From contig CM025851.1 of NCBI GenBank assembly GCA_003952965.2, forward strand, positions 29,412,664 through 29,476,663: a DNA stretch of 64,000 nt. The letters run 5' to 3'. This DNA comes from Morella rubra. Lineage: Eukaryota > Streptophyta > Magnoliopsida > Fagales > Myricaceae. The translations under genes and the position numbers were made by a program. Of the stretch, positions 33,585-45,497 are shown in pieces (the stretch's first letter is position 1; each line of letters begins with the position of its first letter). Under the pieces are notes generated by a model. It did no database searches and was not told the DNA's origin. It saw nothing but the letters and a program-made list of their open reading frames with translations.

Positions 33585-35818
33585 ATGGCTATATATTCTT
33601 CGCCTTTTTTCTGCTTCTGTTGTTGCTAATATGGATGGTAAGAAGAATCCAGAAGCCCACTGACAGAAGGTCACTTCCACCACAGCTGACGGTGCTTGGC
33701 CTGTGATTGGCCACCTCCACTTGTTAGGAGGAGAACCAATCCACATAATCTTGGGTAAAATAGCAGACAAGTGTGGACCAATCTTCACACTCCGGTTGGG
33801 CGTGCATCGAACTCTGGTAGTAAGCAGTCCGGAGATGGCGAAAGAGTGTCTCGGTACCAACGACAAAGCCTTTGCTAACCGTCCGATAGGTTTAGCAGCA
33901 GAACACATGGCCTACGATTCTGCCGTGTTCGTGTTCAGCCCATACAATTCCTACTTGCGCCAAATGCGAAAAATAGCCACTCACTCGTTCCTCTCAAACC
34001 ACCGCCTTGAGACGCTGAAAAACCTCCGGGAGTCCGAGGTGAATGCATCTATAAAAGAGATACACAAACTGTGGATCAAAAACGACAAGGTGTTGGTGGA
34101 GATGAATAGATGGTTCGGCTACATAAGCCTGAACGTGATATTGACAATAGTTGTGGGGAAGCGATTTCCTTGGGCTGCTACCAAGGACGAGATGAGTGAA
34201 GGGGCTGATCAGTACCGGAAGGCGTTCAGAGATTTTTTCCAGTTGATTGGGACAGCTACAGTGTCAGATGCGCTGCCATATCTAAGGTGGCTGGACGTGG
34301 GTGGGCACGAGCGGGCCATGAAGAAAACCGCAAAGAGATTGGACGACGTGGTCGATAGGTGGCTACAAGAGCACAAGCACAGAACATTAATATCCGATGA
34401 GGCGGGGACCAGAAGATTTTATGGACGTGATGCTTTCCATGGTTAGAGATTATGAAGATACTTCCAAGTATGATGCTGATACAGTCACCAAAGCTACATG
34501 TCTGGTACGCTTCTCACCACCCTATAAATTCCTATGCTGCCATTATATAATGTGTATATTAACAAAATGAGAAAAAAAAAACTATATCTAACTGAAAATG
34601 ACGTCTCTCTGTGTAAGAGAAAGCACTAGGCTCACCGAACAAGACTATATCTAAGGTTGTAGCTAGACCATCTCAATCCAAGATAAAGCTACATGTTTTA
34701 TTGCAAGTTGCTTGTTCACCAATCTATTCAAAAGTAAATAAACTGTGTGCCAACCGATCGAATGCACACAGAGTTTTCAGAAAAATAAGATCAAGCTCAG
34801 AATCTCGAATCTTTTTGAGACTTTAGACCGATCTGGATTCAGTGTCGTCTGTTTTAACCACTATTGCTTCATACTTGAAGCTCATGAAGTGTGGCATCTT
34901 TAAAACTTTAAGATTAATTATTTTGCTATGTAGCAGGAAAAGATCGAGTTAAACTTCGATCGTGTTTTTCTCTTAAGAGAATACGCCAACACAATACAAA
35001 CTTTACCAAATAATGTGAACCAAGTAGTATATATACTTGAAGCCAGCATTCCCAGAACTTTTGGATTCGCAATGCAAGCCCAACCTGAATCCAACCTTGG
35101 ACATTATGGGAACTTCCAGCCGATATAAGACATTGAAGTTGCTTAGCAACCGTCTAAGTCTCTTATTCTTGTACTTTTGCAGGCCATTGTCCTAGGCGCC
35201 ACAGATACCACAGCAATACAATTGACATGGGCTGTCGCTCTTCTCCTAAACAACCGTGAAGCCTTAAAGAAAGCGCAGCAAGAATTAGATCTCCAAGTGG
35301 GAAGGGAAAGGGAAGTGAAAGAATCGGACGTGAAAAACCTAGTCTATCTCCAAGCTGTAGTCAAAGAAACAATGCGTTTATACCCTAGTGCACCACTTTT
35401 AATACCGCACGAGTCCAGTGAAGACTGCACTATTGCTGGCTACCACGTCCCTGCAGGCACTCGGCTTTTTGTTAATGTTTCGAAGATCCATCGAGACCCA
35501 AATGTGTGGTCTGATCCAAACGAATTTCGACCTGAAAGATTCCTGACAACGTCCCAGAAGAATGTTGACTTTAGGGGCCAAAGTTTCGAATATTTGCCAT
35601 TTGGAAGCGGTAGAAGAGTGTGTCCAGGAATCTCGTTTGCGCTACATGTTATGCACCTCACGCTAGCTAACTTGTTGCATGCCTTCGAAATTACAACCCC
35701 ATTTGATGAACCTGTGGACATGGCTGTGGGACTCGGACCTACCAACTTGAAAGCTACCCCTCTCGAAGTGCATCTCAGTCCACGCCTTCCTGCTGGAGTA
35801 TTTGCATCATTGGGCTAG
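33585..35818 (+). pseudogene. Cytochrome P450 CYP82-type, gene 3: frameshifted exon 1, intact exon 2
   Basis: Exon 1 is 33585-34504, the intron 34505-35182, and exon 2 35183-35818. Nearly identical to gene 1 throughout, intron included. Exon 1 has three small losses relative to gene 1: one base near 33591 (in the signal anchor), one near 33686 (CCACAGCTGACG) and two near 34404 (GAGGCGGGGACC). These shift the frame, leaving an open stretch only from about 33703 to 34446. Exon 2 (211 codons plus stop) is intact, with GATDTT, KETMR, PERF and FGSGRRVCPG, and keeps the ancestral TTSQKNVDFRGQSFEY where gene 1 is altered. Each loss is in or next to a short base run, so assembly error must be excluded before calling this gene dead. 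Confidence 0.85.
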
Positions 35819-35940
35819 ATATTAGCTCTTCATAATTAGTCTGCATAAGGAGTTTTTTCGCTTTCTCTTTTCTCTCTTTTTCTTTATGTTTTTAAGGGTG
35901 TGTGCTTGCACTTAGTGGGATTTTGCTCCAAAAGTCCTTA

Positions 35941-35946
35941 AATAAA
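35941..35946 (+). terminator. Candidate poly(A) signal of gene 3
   Basis: AATAAA about 120 bases after the stop, in the same context as at 8680. Confidence 0.45.
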
Positions 35947-36263
35947 GACCGTGGTATCTTTATCGCATTGGAACCAAATGATTTGAGTTTTTTCTTTTGG
36001 ATGGGCTAATTTACATGATCTATATTTTAACATTTTGCAAGAATGATACACACGTAAAGATCGTTCCACATAACTCTAAGGAGTTTTTAGTTGGTCGGGC
36101 GTTGGGTTTGCTGCTCAATTCATTAACTTTAAAAAGGTGCGTCCAAATTGATCCAGATATTTAGATTACCAAAACAAACAAACAAAAAAAATCATACTAC
36201 ATATACAGCAACATATACGTGTGGCGCCCCTTTCTGTAAAATTTTGTTTAATTCTTTTATTGT

Positions 36264-36622
36264 GGGTTAAATACACTTTGTAGCTTTAATTATGGATCTT
36301 GACCTCTACACTTAAATGTATTATTTTTGTTACAACCACCAACTATTGATTTCAAATACTTTGTACACGCGTTAAATTCTTTTAATTTGGATGGAAATTT
36401 ATTTATTGGCCTTGAAAATTACGATTTTATCCTCATAAAATGACAATTGCAAATAAAATTATTGAGACAAAATTGTCATTTTCCACACCAAAAAATATTT
36501 TTCGTCCACACTAACGGAAAATTTTAACGGAATGTGCAAAGTAAAAAAATTAAAATAATAGATTGTGGTGCAAATTAAGTGTCAAAATCCTCATAATTAA
36601 AGGGTGCAAAGTATATTTATAT
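36264..36622. mobile_element. MITE-like element in the gene 3 3' flank
   Basis: Copy of the 9002-9351 element at the equivalent position, with small indels. Confidence 0.5.
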
Positions 36623-37239
36623 CTTTTTTTATTATGGTTAATCTGGATTTTCATTTCATTTCGTGTCTACACTTAGCACGATCAGTATTCAGAACCTTGG
36701 CAGTACAATGGCAATTATAGATCCTACCTTTCCCTATTCGTAGAAATATCTTAAACCTATTTTGTGGAAAATGTCTGTCATATGCTAGAGGCAGGAAATA
36801 TATATTGAAACAACTACTAAATAGTTCATAGACGAGATCACGCTATCATTGATATGACTCAATTCAACTTACAGAAATGCCTGCAGCTAGCTCTTAGGTT
36901 TTTTTTTTCATCAGCATGTCTAAGCGTCCTCAGTTAAGTGCTTCAAGGAGTAGGATTTTAAAATGAAGGCGACCAAATATATCAAAATATTTGGACCATC
37001 TAAAAATGTACCCAAAAAAAAAAAAAAGGAACTTCTTTTTTTTTTTTTTTTTTGAAAAGTGAGCATGTATTCAAGCTAGGCATTCTATTAAGTTAGCTAT
37101 ATATGGAATTACAAAAAATACCCCTTGTGTACACTACAAGAAATTTAGTTTTAGGTGACAAAATTTTGGGTGTCAAACCAAATTTTGTCACCTAAAGTGA
37201 ACTTTCTATGACAAAATATTAATTTCATCACCTAAAACC

Positions 37240-38240
37240 ATCCAGGAATGCCAAAACCGTCCGGACCGGCCAAAAACCCGTTCGGACGTATTTCTGGTGT
37301 GACGACATACACGCGTCGCGAATGAGTGACGATAAAAATCGTCACAAAAACAAAGGACCATCCGGACAAACAAGAAACCCGTTCGGACTCGCTGCAAGGG
37401 TGACAAATTCCAAATCGTCGTAACTGAGTGACAATTAGAATTGTCACAATTTTTACACTCCCGTCCGGACTTGTTTTATATAACATCCGAACGTACATCA
37501 CCTAACGAATAATAATCGTCAGGATAGAGTGACAAATTAAAAATCGTCATGAACACTCTATTCAGTCCGGACGTTGTCAACAGCGTTCTAACAAAAAAAT
37601 AATCACGTCCGGACGAGACAAAAAAGGTCCGCACAATTATAAATGCTTCTTCCGCGAATTGTGTGGTTCCACGTTGCAAAACTTCAGACCCGTGATATCA
37701 ATACCGTCCGGACCATAAATAGCGTCCAGACTGTATAAGTTCTAGAACCTTTTCGAATCGGGCATTTTAATGACGTTAAATTTGATAGGGCCACGTGTGA
37801 ATATAACCACTGAGAAGCGTCCGAACTCGAATCTACAGAGTTCGGATGGGTACTGGGCACATTAAAACCGCCAGACTTTGTCAAAATCACAAACTCACTC
37901 ACTTCTCTCAAACTCTTCTCTCAAACGTTTTCACTAGCCATTTGAGATCTCTCAAGGAACTTCAGGTAAAACTTCCTTTATGAATTTGCTTCTCAATTTC
38001 ATGCATTTTGATTAAATACCGTCCCTTGTTTAGTTGTTGTGTTGTTTGTGTTTATCAAATTAGGTTGTTTTGCTGGTGTTCATCGAAACACGTTCGGACG
38101 TCTTTTTACACCGTCCGAAAGTTTTCTTAAACGTTCAGACGTTATATCATTGTACGTTTGGACACTCTAAAATTTAAACGACGCAGTTTGATGTTCGTGC
38201 GAACGGTTTATGCTGATGTTCGGACGGTTTTTGCTAGGTT
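37240..38240. repeat. 5' subterminal repeat array and leader of CACTA A
   Basis: Numerous degenerate copies of CGTCCGGACG (for example near 37256, 37369, 37462, 37562, 37605, 37699, 38105), in both orientations because the motif is palindromic, alternate with paired GTGACAAATT / AATCGTCA stretches. A further cluster lies at 39130-39545. Such arrays bind the element's own protein in En/Spm. Confidence 0.75.
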
Positions 38241-38244
38241 CACC

Positions 38245-38640
38245 ATGGAACGCTCTGGGAGAAGTATCACCAATGTCGAGGGACAAACAGAGCGACCAGC
38301 TTGGGCAGACGCCTATTTAGCGGAGTTAAACGAGAGTATTCGGGCGATAGTGCAGCCGACGCATTCGTTGTGCATGGAGCTCCAATGTCGCTTGACCGGT
38401 CTGGAGACCAAACTTGCTCTAACGGATAGGGCTATAACGGAAGAGCTGAATATTATGCGGATGGAAATAATAAGGATTAGAGAACAATTGTCTCAGTTGT
38501 CCCAGTCTATCCATACCGTTCCGGTACAACTGCAGACACTCGTCAGACGGGTGGATAATATGGAGGAGCATTTGGCGCATGTTCGTGATGCCCTCGGACA
38601 AGATTTGGACGAGCCAGAGGCAGCTCGTGATTTGGACTAG
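38245..38640 (+). CDS. Coiled-coil protein of CACTA A (unknown function)
   Basis: An uninterrupted 131-codon frame starts MERSGRSITNVEGQTERPAW. It contains a long heptad-rich middle (ELNIMRMEIIRIREQLSQLS, then VQLQTLVRRVDNMEEHL) and an acidic end, ELD-rich. It lies between the 5' subterminal repeats and the transposase remnant. The homologous position in CACTA B (57578 downwards on -) has a stop at codon 5, so only this copy is open. I do not recognise the family; a DNA-binding or TnpA-like accessory role is conceivable but unproven. It could also be the first exon of a longer gene whose remainder was lost. Confidence 0.45.
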   Translation: MERSGRSITNVEGQTERPAWADAYLAELNESIRAIVQPTHSLCMELQCRLTGLETKLALTDRAITEELNIMRMEIIRIREQLSQLSQSIHTVPVQLQTLVRRVDNMEEHLAHVRDALGQDLDEPEAARDLD

Positions 38641-39666
38641 TCTTCTATTTATGCTTTATCACTATTATTTATTTATCGTTTGAAGGACCGTTTCCGGCTT
38701 GTACTAGACATTATGATTGTGTTTTTCGTTCGTATTTGGATTATTTTTGATATTTTATATTAATTATGTTTTTTCACTAGATTAAATTTATTATAATTTA
38801 AACGGATAATTAGTAAAATTAAATGGGTGATTACACTAACGGAACGGTTAGTGTAATTAGATTGTAACGGTTAGAGTAATTAGCTTGCAATTACAATTAA
38901 ATTGGTGATTAGTTATAACGGATATTTAATATAAAAGTATGCCTAACTATATTTTTTTTTTTATGTATTCAAAATAAATAAATTAAGTTACAATATTTAT
39001 GCCAAAATACATTACGTTAAATTAAATGAAATAAATTAAATTATTTACGTAAATTAAATCATTTAAATAAATTAGGTTTTGTGAAGTAAAGTAAATTTAG
39101 TGAATTTAACATGCAAAATAAATTTGCTAGACATTCGGATGGTGTCTAAGAGAGTCCGGACTCCCATATCGCAATTGAGAGTAAATGAGGTAGGCGTTGG
39201 AACGGTTTAGGCATCGTCCGGACTTTCCCGAAACCGTCGCATGGCGTACACGTGTTTATGTTATATGAAAGTTGAAAACGGCTGTCACCGTCTACACGAG
39301 TTATAGACGTCCGGACGATATTCGCCGTTTATTCAGCCAAACGTGCGCTTCCACGTCGCATAAATTCAGTGGAACGACATTCGCACGCCGTGATAAAATG
39401 TCCAGACGTGTTTATTGTGCCGAACGGTTTTAAACGGTTTAAATTTTAGGCATTTAATACGAAGTACGTTGATTGGGCCACGTGTGCAGAAAAGAGTCCG
39501 GACGGCATGTTTGGTGTCCGGACGCTAGCGACGTATTTTCATAAGTTGACAGTTCGTCATTTTCACAAATACCGAACTGTTTCTCCTTAAAAAATCTCTC
39601 AAAACTCAAGTTTTTTCTTCACAAATCTTGACGAAATATCACTCTTTCGTGGATCTAATCACATCC
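38641..39666. other. AT-rich spacer and second subterminal-type repeat cluster in CACTA A
   Basis: 38650-39120 is AT-rich without ORFs. 39130-39545 holds more CGTCCGGACG-like motifs. 39560-39680 matches an exon/intron-like leader also present in CACTA B (about 57000-57110, inverted), ending in a CACATCCAG/GTAT splice donor. Right after this donor the sequence jumps into the transposase coding region. Confidence 0.6.
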
Positions 39667-41980
39667 AGGTATATTTTGCTTACTTTCCCGCTTATGGTAA
39701 ATAACTTTCCCGCTTATGGTAATCTCTCGGGTTGTAGAACGAAAGGACGGTTAGCATGCCCTAATTGCAATGCGAACACAACGTCATTTTGGTTGAAACA
39801 TGGGGGGAAACATTATTTTTTGGACATTGCCGGTATTTGCCCGCGACGCATGCATGGAGGCATGATGTTGACATATTTGACGGGAAAAAAGAGTTTAGAG
39901 TAGCGCCTGAAGAAGTCACTGGAGAGGAGATACTTCAACAACTTGAATCGGTACCATTATGTTCGTTTGGGAAGACTCAGAAGAAGAGAAAACGGGCTGA
40001 CATTGAGTTAAGTTGGACGAAGCAGCATATTCTTTAGTTGCCGTACTGGTCAGAGTTGAAACTTCGACATAATTTGGACGTCATGCACGTAGAGAAGAAT
40101 ATTTGTGACAATGTGTTAGGAACTTGATGAACGTCGATGGTAAGACGAAGGAAAATTCTAGTGCTCGGCGGGACTTGGCATTATTGGGCATTAAAAAGGA
40201 CTTGCATTTGCAAGTTCGGGGTCAGCAGGAGGTGATGCCTCAAGCATTATTTACTTTAACGAAGGATGAACGTAAGAAGTGTTGTGAATGGCTGAAGGGT
40301 GTCAAGTTTCCGGATGGATACGCCTCTAACATATCCCGATGCGTGAATATAAATGAAGGAAAATAATGGGTATGAAGAGTCACGACTCACACGTCTTGTT
40401 GCAGCGACTGTTACCGGCAATGATACACGGGTTATTAGGAAACGAAGTATGTACAGTTGACTGAGTTGAGTTTATTCTTCAGAGACTTGTGCTCAAGAAC
40501 AATACGTTTAGACGTTGTGGACCAGTTAGAGAAGGACATCAGAATGATTCTTTGCAAGTTGGAACATATATTCCCTCCATCATTTTTTACTATTATGGTT
40601 CATTTAGCTGTTCATTTACCTCGGGAGGTGAAACTTGGGGTCCAGTTCAATTTCGGTGGATGTATCCAATGGAGAGGTATATGGGGAAGATGAAGCGTTT
40701 CATTAAGAACAGGGACGGTGTGAGGGCTCCATTACAGAGAATTATGTGTTAAATGAATGTTTAACTTTTTGCTCAATGTATCTTGTACGTTGAGACGAGA
40801 TTTAATAGAAAAGACGAATTATGCCGACATGGATGATCGAAGTTGTCATTTTTCTGTGTTTACTCAAACTGTTCGACCGCTGGGAGCTGGTAGGGGTCAA
40901 GATTTGAATATAAAGGAATTTTTAAAAGCACAGTAGGTATGTACTCAACAACTGTTCAGAAATCAGCCAACATATAGAGTAAGCACAAATAAGAATATTT
41001 GCTCACTTAAACACTTATCAGTTCATTATATTTTAATTTATTATAAAATATCTTATTTATTTATAGCGAGCACTTGGAAGAGATGAGAAGGGAATCACCA
41101 ATAAATGTTGATAGGAGGCACGAAGAAGAATTTCCGTTATGGTTTAGAAATCGGGTATTTATTTAATTTTTTCCTATTATATGTTTAATTTTAAGTGATT
41201 TTTTTTTTAGTCAAAGTTAACACGTGTTTACTATTTTAGGTTCAAACTATGCGCATTGAAAATCCGGGTTCGGTGTCGGATGATTTGTATGCATTAGCAT
41301 CCGGTCCGGATCAACGGGCACTTTGTTACTCTGGGTGTGTAGTGAATGGAGTTAGGTTTCACACGGTCTTTCGTGAACAGTTTCGTAACACTCAGAATAG
41401 TGGTGTGGTTGTTCCGGGGGACCACGATGGGGAAGATGTTGATTTTTACGGTCAGGTCGTGGATATTTATGCGTTGCGTTATTTGCGGGGGAATTTAGTT
41501 TATTTACTAAAATGTGACTGGTTTGACTTGAGTACTCAAAACTTAGGTCTTGAGAAAAGTGGTCGGTTTGTTAGTATTAACACATCCCGGAAGTGGTACA
41601 AAGACGACCCGTTCGTGCTAGCTTCTCAGGGTAATCAAGTGTTTTATATCGATGATATCAAGTTGGGCGGTCACTGGAAGATTGTTCAAAAGATTACCCT
41701 GAGAAACACGTATGATATTCCACATATTGAGGAGGAAGCTAGTGAAGATGGAGAAGGACCGTCGAACCGTGAAGCATACCAGGAGAATGAGTCTATTGAG
41801 CTTTTTGTGGACTTTAGCTCCTTTGACATGATCCCGTTGACTAGAAATGACGTCGAGACTTATGTGCCGGTAACCGATAAGAGCGGTCAACAACAACGTG
41901 AAGTAGAAGGAACCGATGATTCTTCGGAATCGTTCAGTGAAGATTGTAGTGATTCTGAAGAATATGACTCCGAGGACTAA
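39667..41980 (+). pseudogene. TNP2-like CACTA transposase, C-terminal half only (CACTA A)
   Basis: Frames in order: the end of the Transposase_21 core (FPAYGNLSGCRTKGRLACP, then LKHGGKHYF), LPYWSELKLRHNLDVMH and EKNICDNVLG, then a stop and a frame change near 40125; MNVDGKTKENSSARRDLALL; MKSHDSHVLLQRLLPAMIHG; a DUF4218-like region (LEHIFPPSFFTIMVHLAVHL, RAPLQRIMC, 40457-40790); and DUF4216 (DVDFYGQVVDIYAL, LLKCDWFDLS, WYKDDPFVLASQGNQVFYID, 41249-41720) with an acidic tail ending at 41980. The N-terminal transposase-associated domain and most of the catalytic core are absent. The deletion junction near 39685-39721 carries a duplicated TTCCCGCTTATGGTAA. Confidence 0.85.
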
Positions 41981-42097
41981 AGTAACTTTATCGTTTCAAT
42001 TTACTTTGCGTGTCTATTTTATATTCATTTTGAGTAACATGTGTCATTGTGTTAATTGTTTTTCTAATATTGATTTATTTGGTCACAGGACGACGTC

Positions 42098-43817
42098 ATG
42101 CCAGCGGGAGGGAAACGTCTTCGGTGCGATTCATCAGTTCGAGCTGAGAGTAGTCCCGGTACACTAGCAGTGTCGGGTCCTTCACTTAGGGATAGAAACG
42201 AATTACCGTCCCCTGACACAGCCAGTCCAGTAGGCACCCAAAGTAGTTGTGCGTGTAAGTATCTTACCCCGTCAATCAAATTAAATATTATGACTTTTAA
42301 ATTTCTATGCTTAACTGAATTTTAAATTTTTTGTTCTTCATTTGTAGCGACGTCCGGAATCAGACATGTTCGAGGTAGTACGCGTGGGATTGCCTTACTC
42401 AAGGCTCGCACCGGAGGAAAGCTGACTGTCCATATCCCTGATGGACGTACGGGCGTGATGACAAGGCGTCCTCAATGCTCTCGAGTCATATTGGTGCGCT
42501 CGTTCGACAACATGTCCCATTTGATACGAGTAAGTGGAAGGAGGTCCCCGAAGGAGTTAAATCGTATGTGATGAACCGAGTGTTGGTAAGTATAATTGTT
42601 TAAACTTTTTTGCGTTTCTAACTGTTATATATGTTAAGGATGACTTCCAACTAGATTACGACCGAGCTGAGGATCGGTTCACTGTGACGTCTACGATGAA
42701 CACAGCGTACAGGACGCACAGAAATAGAATGTTCCAGCATTACTCGGTGTTCAATTCCAAAGAAGAGGCGTTAGAACACCCGTATCCCGATATGAACAAG
42801 GAAGAATGGACTCGTGTTTGTGATTTATTCGCGAGCGAGGAATTTCAGGTTAAAATTTTTATTCCATCCTGAACGTTTATTTTATTTTATTATTAATTGT
42901 GGTAACAACTGTAAATGTACAATGCAGAGGAGGAGTGCAATCAACAAGGAGAATAGAGCTAAGCTGAAGATTGTACACACATCGGGAGCGAGGTCTTTCC
43001 AACGCACGAGAGCGTTGTTAGTAAGTAATAAATTTAAATTTTTATTTTTATTATTTAAATAAATGACTTAGGTATTTTAATATGCACGTTTTATATTTCT
43101 TTTGGTGTACAGAAAAATCCAGAATCTGATGAGATTAGTGCTGCGTTGCTTTATAAAAAGACGCATACTAATAAGGATGGCATGTGGACATCAGAAGATG
43201 CACAAGAAAATTTTGTAAGTTGTAACATTAGATTTAATGATGCATTCGTGTGCGTTTATGTTTCATATGTGCTAGTTTTTATTTTTTTTCTAATTTTGTA
43301 GGAAAAAATGGAAGCGTTACAGTTGCAGTACGAGTCAGAGGGAAAGTCATACACCGAAGTGGAGATTTTCGCTGAGGTGTTGGGGACGAAAGCGGGTTAC
43401 GTGCGAGGTTTAGGCCGTTCAGTACGGTCTGTTGGATCATCTTCATCAGTATCGTCCGTTGATTTGTCCCGGAAGTTGGAGGAGGCCAGATTACAGATTG
43501 AAGAGATGAGGGCTAGACAGTTGGAATATGAAGCGCTTCTTGTCAAACGGTCAGATATGGAGCAGACGATGCGAGAGCATCTACAGATGATGGAGGAGCA
43601 GCAACGGAAGAAAGACGAAGAGCTGATGCAGATGATGGCAGAGCAGCAACGAAAAAAAGACAAAGAGCACCGGAAGATGATGGAGGAGCAGCAAAGGACC
43701 CTAGTGGAACAACAAGAACGGAGGATGCAACTAATGGCGGAGCAGATGCGTGAGCAGCTGGTGGAGCAGATCAGACAGCTGCAATCTCGTTCGACACCCA
43801 AACGAAAATTTGGGTAG
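42098..43817 (+). pseudogene. Transposase_24 (Ptta/En-Spm) gene of CACTA A, with frameshift
   Basis: Likely exons: 42098-42254 (MPAGGKRLRCDSSVRAESSP, GT donor), 42348-about 42586, about 42638-42848, about 42927-43020, about 43112-43215 and about 43302-43817. The protein shows RGIALLKARTGGKLTVHIPD, DYDRAEDRFTV, HRNRMFQHYS, YPDMNKEEWTRVCDLF and KSYTEVEIFAEVLGTKAGYV, the plant transposase Ptta/En/Spm signature. A Gln/Glu/Met-rich coiled coil of repeated MMEEQQRKKD-like units and a stop follow. Exon 2 has lost one G at about 42452-42455 relative to CACTA B (GGGCGTGATG against GGGCGGTGATG), which breaks the frame. In En/Spm this class of protein binds subterminal repeats. Confidence 0.8.
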
Positions 43818-43984
43818 ATTTATATATTTTTACTACTTTCTTAGCACTTATCGATTACCTATTTTATTTACTTTTAATAACGATTGCATATTTGTAGATA
43901 TTTTATTATTTAATGAGCATTGAATATCTTTCTATTTATATTATTTGTAAATTATTTTTAAAATTTTAATAAAATTATTTGAAT

Positions 43985-44520
43985 ACAAGAAAACCGTTCG
44001 AACGGTATGAGTGGAAGTCCGAAACGGTTAATTGGCGTTGATAACGTGCGCACGCATAAAATCCGTCCGCACACATCACGTCAAATTAGTCCGTCCGAAT
44101 GGTTGTTTTCGCGTGCAAACGATCTTTTATCTAGCAAACGTGCGCACGCTAAAACTAAACGTTCGAACGTGTTCAACAGAACAAGCGTCCGAACTTTATG
44201 CGTCATAGTTCGAACGGATTTGGAGGATGACAAATAAAAATTTCGTCATAAATGAAACAACGGTGCGACGTCTTTACGAGGGTCCGACGGATGTCTGTAC
44301 GTGCGGACGATGTTGTATATCCGTGCGCACGGATTGTAGATGACGAAATTCATTTCGTCACCCTGGAAGAACCGTTCTCATTAACCGTCCGAACATATTT
44401 AGAGTACGTTCGCACAGCTCATGCGAACGGTTGAATTGTACTGGCATGACGATTTTCAATTTCGTCGCTATGAAAACACCGTTCGGACGGTGTGGAAAAC
44501 GTCTGAACGGTTTCGAGCGA
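43985..44520. repeat. 3' subterminal repeat array of CACTA A
   Basis: Copies of CCGTTCGAACG / GTTCGGACGG-like palindromes between the last gene and the 3' terminus, followed (44540-44690) by several GGGTGACAAA / TTTGTCACCC stretches leading to the terminal inverted repeat. CACTA B has the mirror image at about 47760-48410. Confidence 0.75.
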
Positions 44521-44904
44521 CAGAACATCAAAATCGTCACCCAAAACTTTGGCTGACGGGCTTTAGGTGACAAACTGAGTGACAACTCAGTTTTGTCACC
44601 CAAAACATTAGGTGACGAATTTTTACTTTGGGTGACAATTTTTACTTTGGGTGACAAATTTTTTTGTCACCCAAAGTCTTTTTTCTTGTAGTGGTACTGA
44701 ACTTGGCCTATTTGACTAACGTCTCTTTGTCTTTAAAAAAAATCATTATATAAACTTCATTCATTTATTGTAATTATTAAATATCGATTCTAAACTAAGG
44801 TTAATAGTACTGAACGATCCCATCACAAAGAATTACCAAAACTGTGTAGTTTTGGAGGATCATTTTTTTTTTTAATGTTTTACCTGCCCACCTAAGTCGA
44901 TCCT

Positions 44905-45497
44905 GCGCTCTCTCTCATCTTCTTAACAACCCTCAGACTCTAAAGAAAGCCCAAGAAGAATTGGACCCTCAGGTTGACAGGGAAAGGCATGAAGTGAAGG
45001 AATCAGACTTGAAAAACCTAGTCTATCTCCAAGCTGTAGTCAAAGAAACAATGCGTTTATACCCTAGTGCACCACTTTTAATACCGCACGAGTCCGGTGA
45101 AGACTGCACTATTGCTGGCTACCACGTCCCTGCAGGCACTCGGCTTTTTGTTAATGTTTCCAAGATCCATCGAGACCCAAATGTGTGGTCTGATCCAAAC
45201 GAATTTCGACCTGAAAGATTCCTGACAACGTCCCAGAAGAATGTTGACTTTGGGGGCCAAAGTTTCGAATATTTGCCATTTGGAAGCGGTAGAAGAGTGT
45301 GTCCAAGAATCTCGTTGGCGCTACATGTTATGCACCTCACCCTAGCTAACTTGTTGCATGCCTTCGAAATTACAACCCCATTTGATGAACCTGTGGACAT
45401 GGCTGTGGGACTCGGACCTACCAACTTGAAAGCTACCCCTCTCGAAGTGCATCTCAGTCCACGCCTTCCTGCTGGAGTATTTGCATCATTGGGCTAG
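44905..45497 (+). pseudogene. Chimeric P450 exon-2 fragment (relic front joined to gene 1/3-type end)
   Basis: From about 44905 to 45012 the sequence follows the diverged relic (as at 10080: SHLLNNPQTLKKAQEELDPQ, DRERHEVKESDL). From about 45012-45020 it switches to the gene 1/3 sequence (KNLVYLQAVVKETMRLYPSA onwards) and stays so through the stop and the 3' flank. The frame is open across the junction, with ExxR and PERF present. Exon 1 and the I-helix motif are absent, and the heme loop reads FGSGRRVCPR: the conserved Gly after Cys-Pro is Arg. It cannot encode a working P450. A poly(A) motif is at 45620. Confidence 0.9.

Larger units (their letters stand above)
37132..44693 (+). mobile_element. 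CACTA (En/Spm-like) transposon A, internally deleted
   Basis: A 7.56-kb element starting CACTACAAGAAATTTAG and ending TTTTTTCTTGTAGTG, flanked by the 3-base duplication GTA (37129-37131 and 44694-44696). The gene 1 flank at about 9860 (CTTGTGTACTGAACTTGG) is the empty site with one GTA. Subterminal regions hold many copies of CGTCCGGACG-like palindromes and of GTGACAAAnnnnnAATCGTCA motifs. It encodes a coiled-coil protein (38245-38640), the C-terminal part of a TNP2-like transposase (39667-41980) and a Transposase_24-type gene (42098-43817). The 5' half of TNP2 is missing, so it is not autonomous. Confidence 0.95.

Noticed and set aside
43397-43801. Ser/Cys-rich minus-strand ORF
   Set aside because: Antisense of the Gln/Glu/Met coiled-coil repeats of the Transposase_24 gene; composition is a by-product of that repeat.
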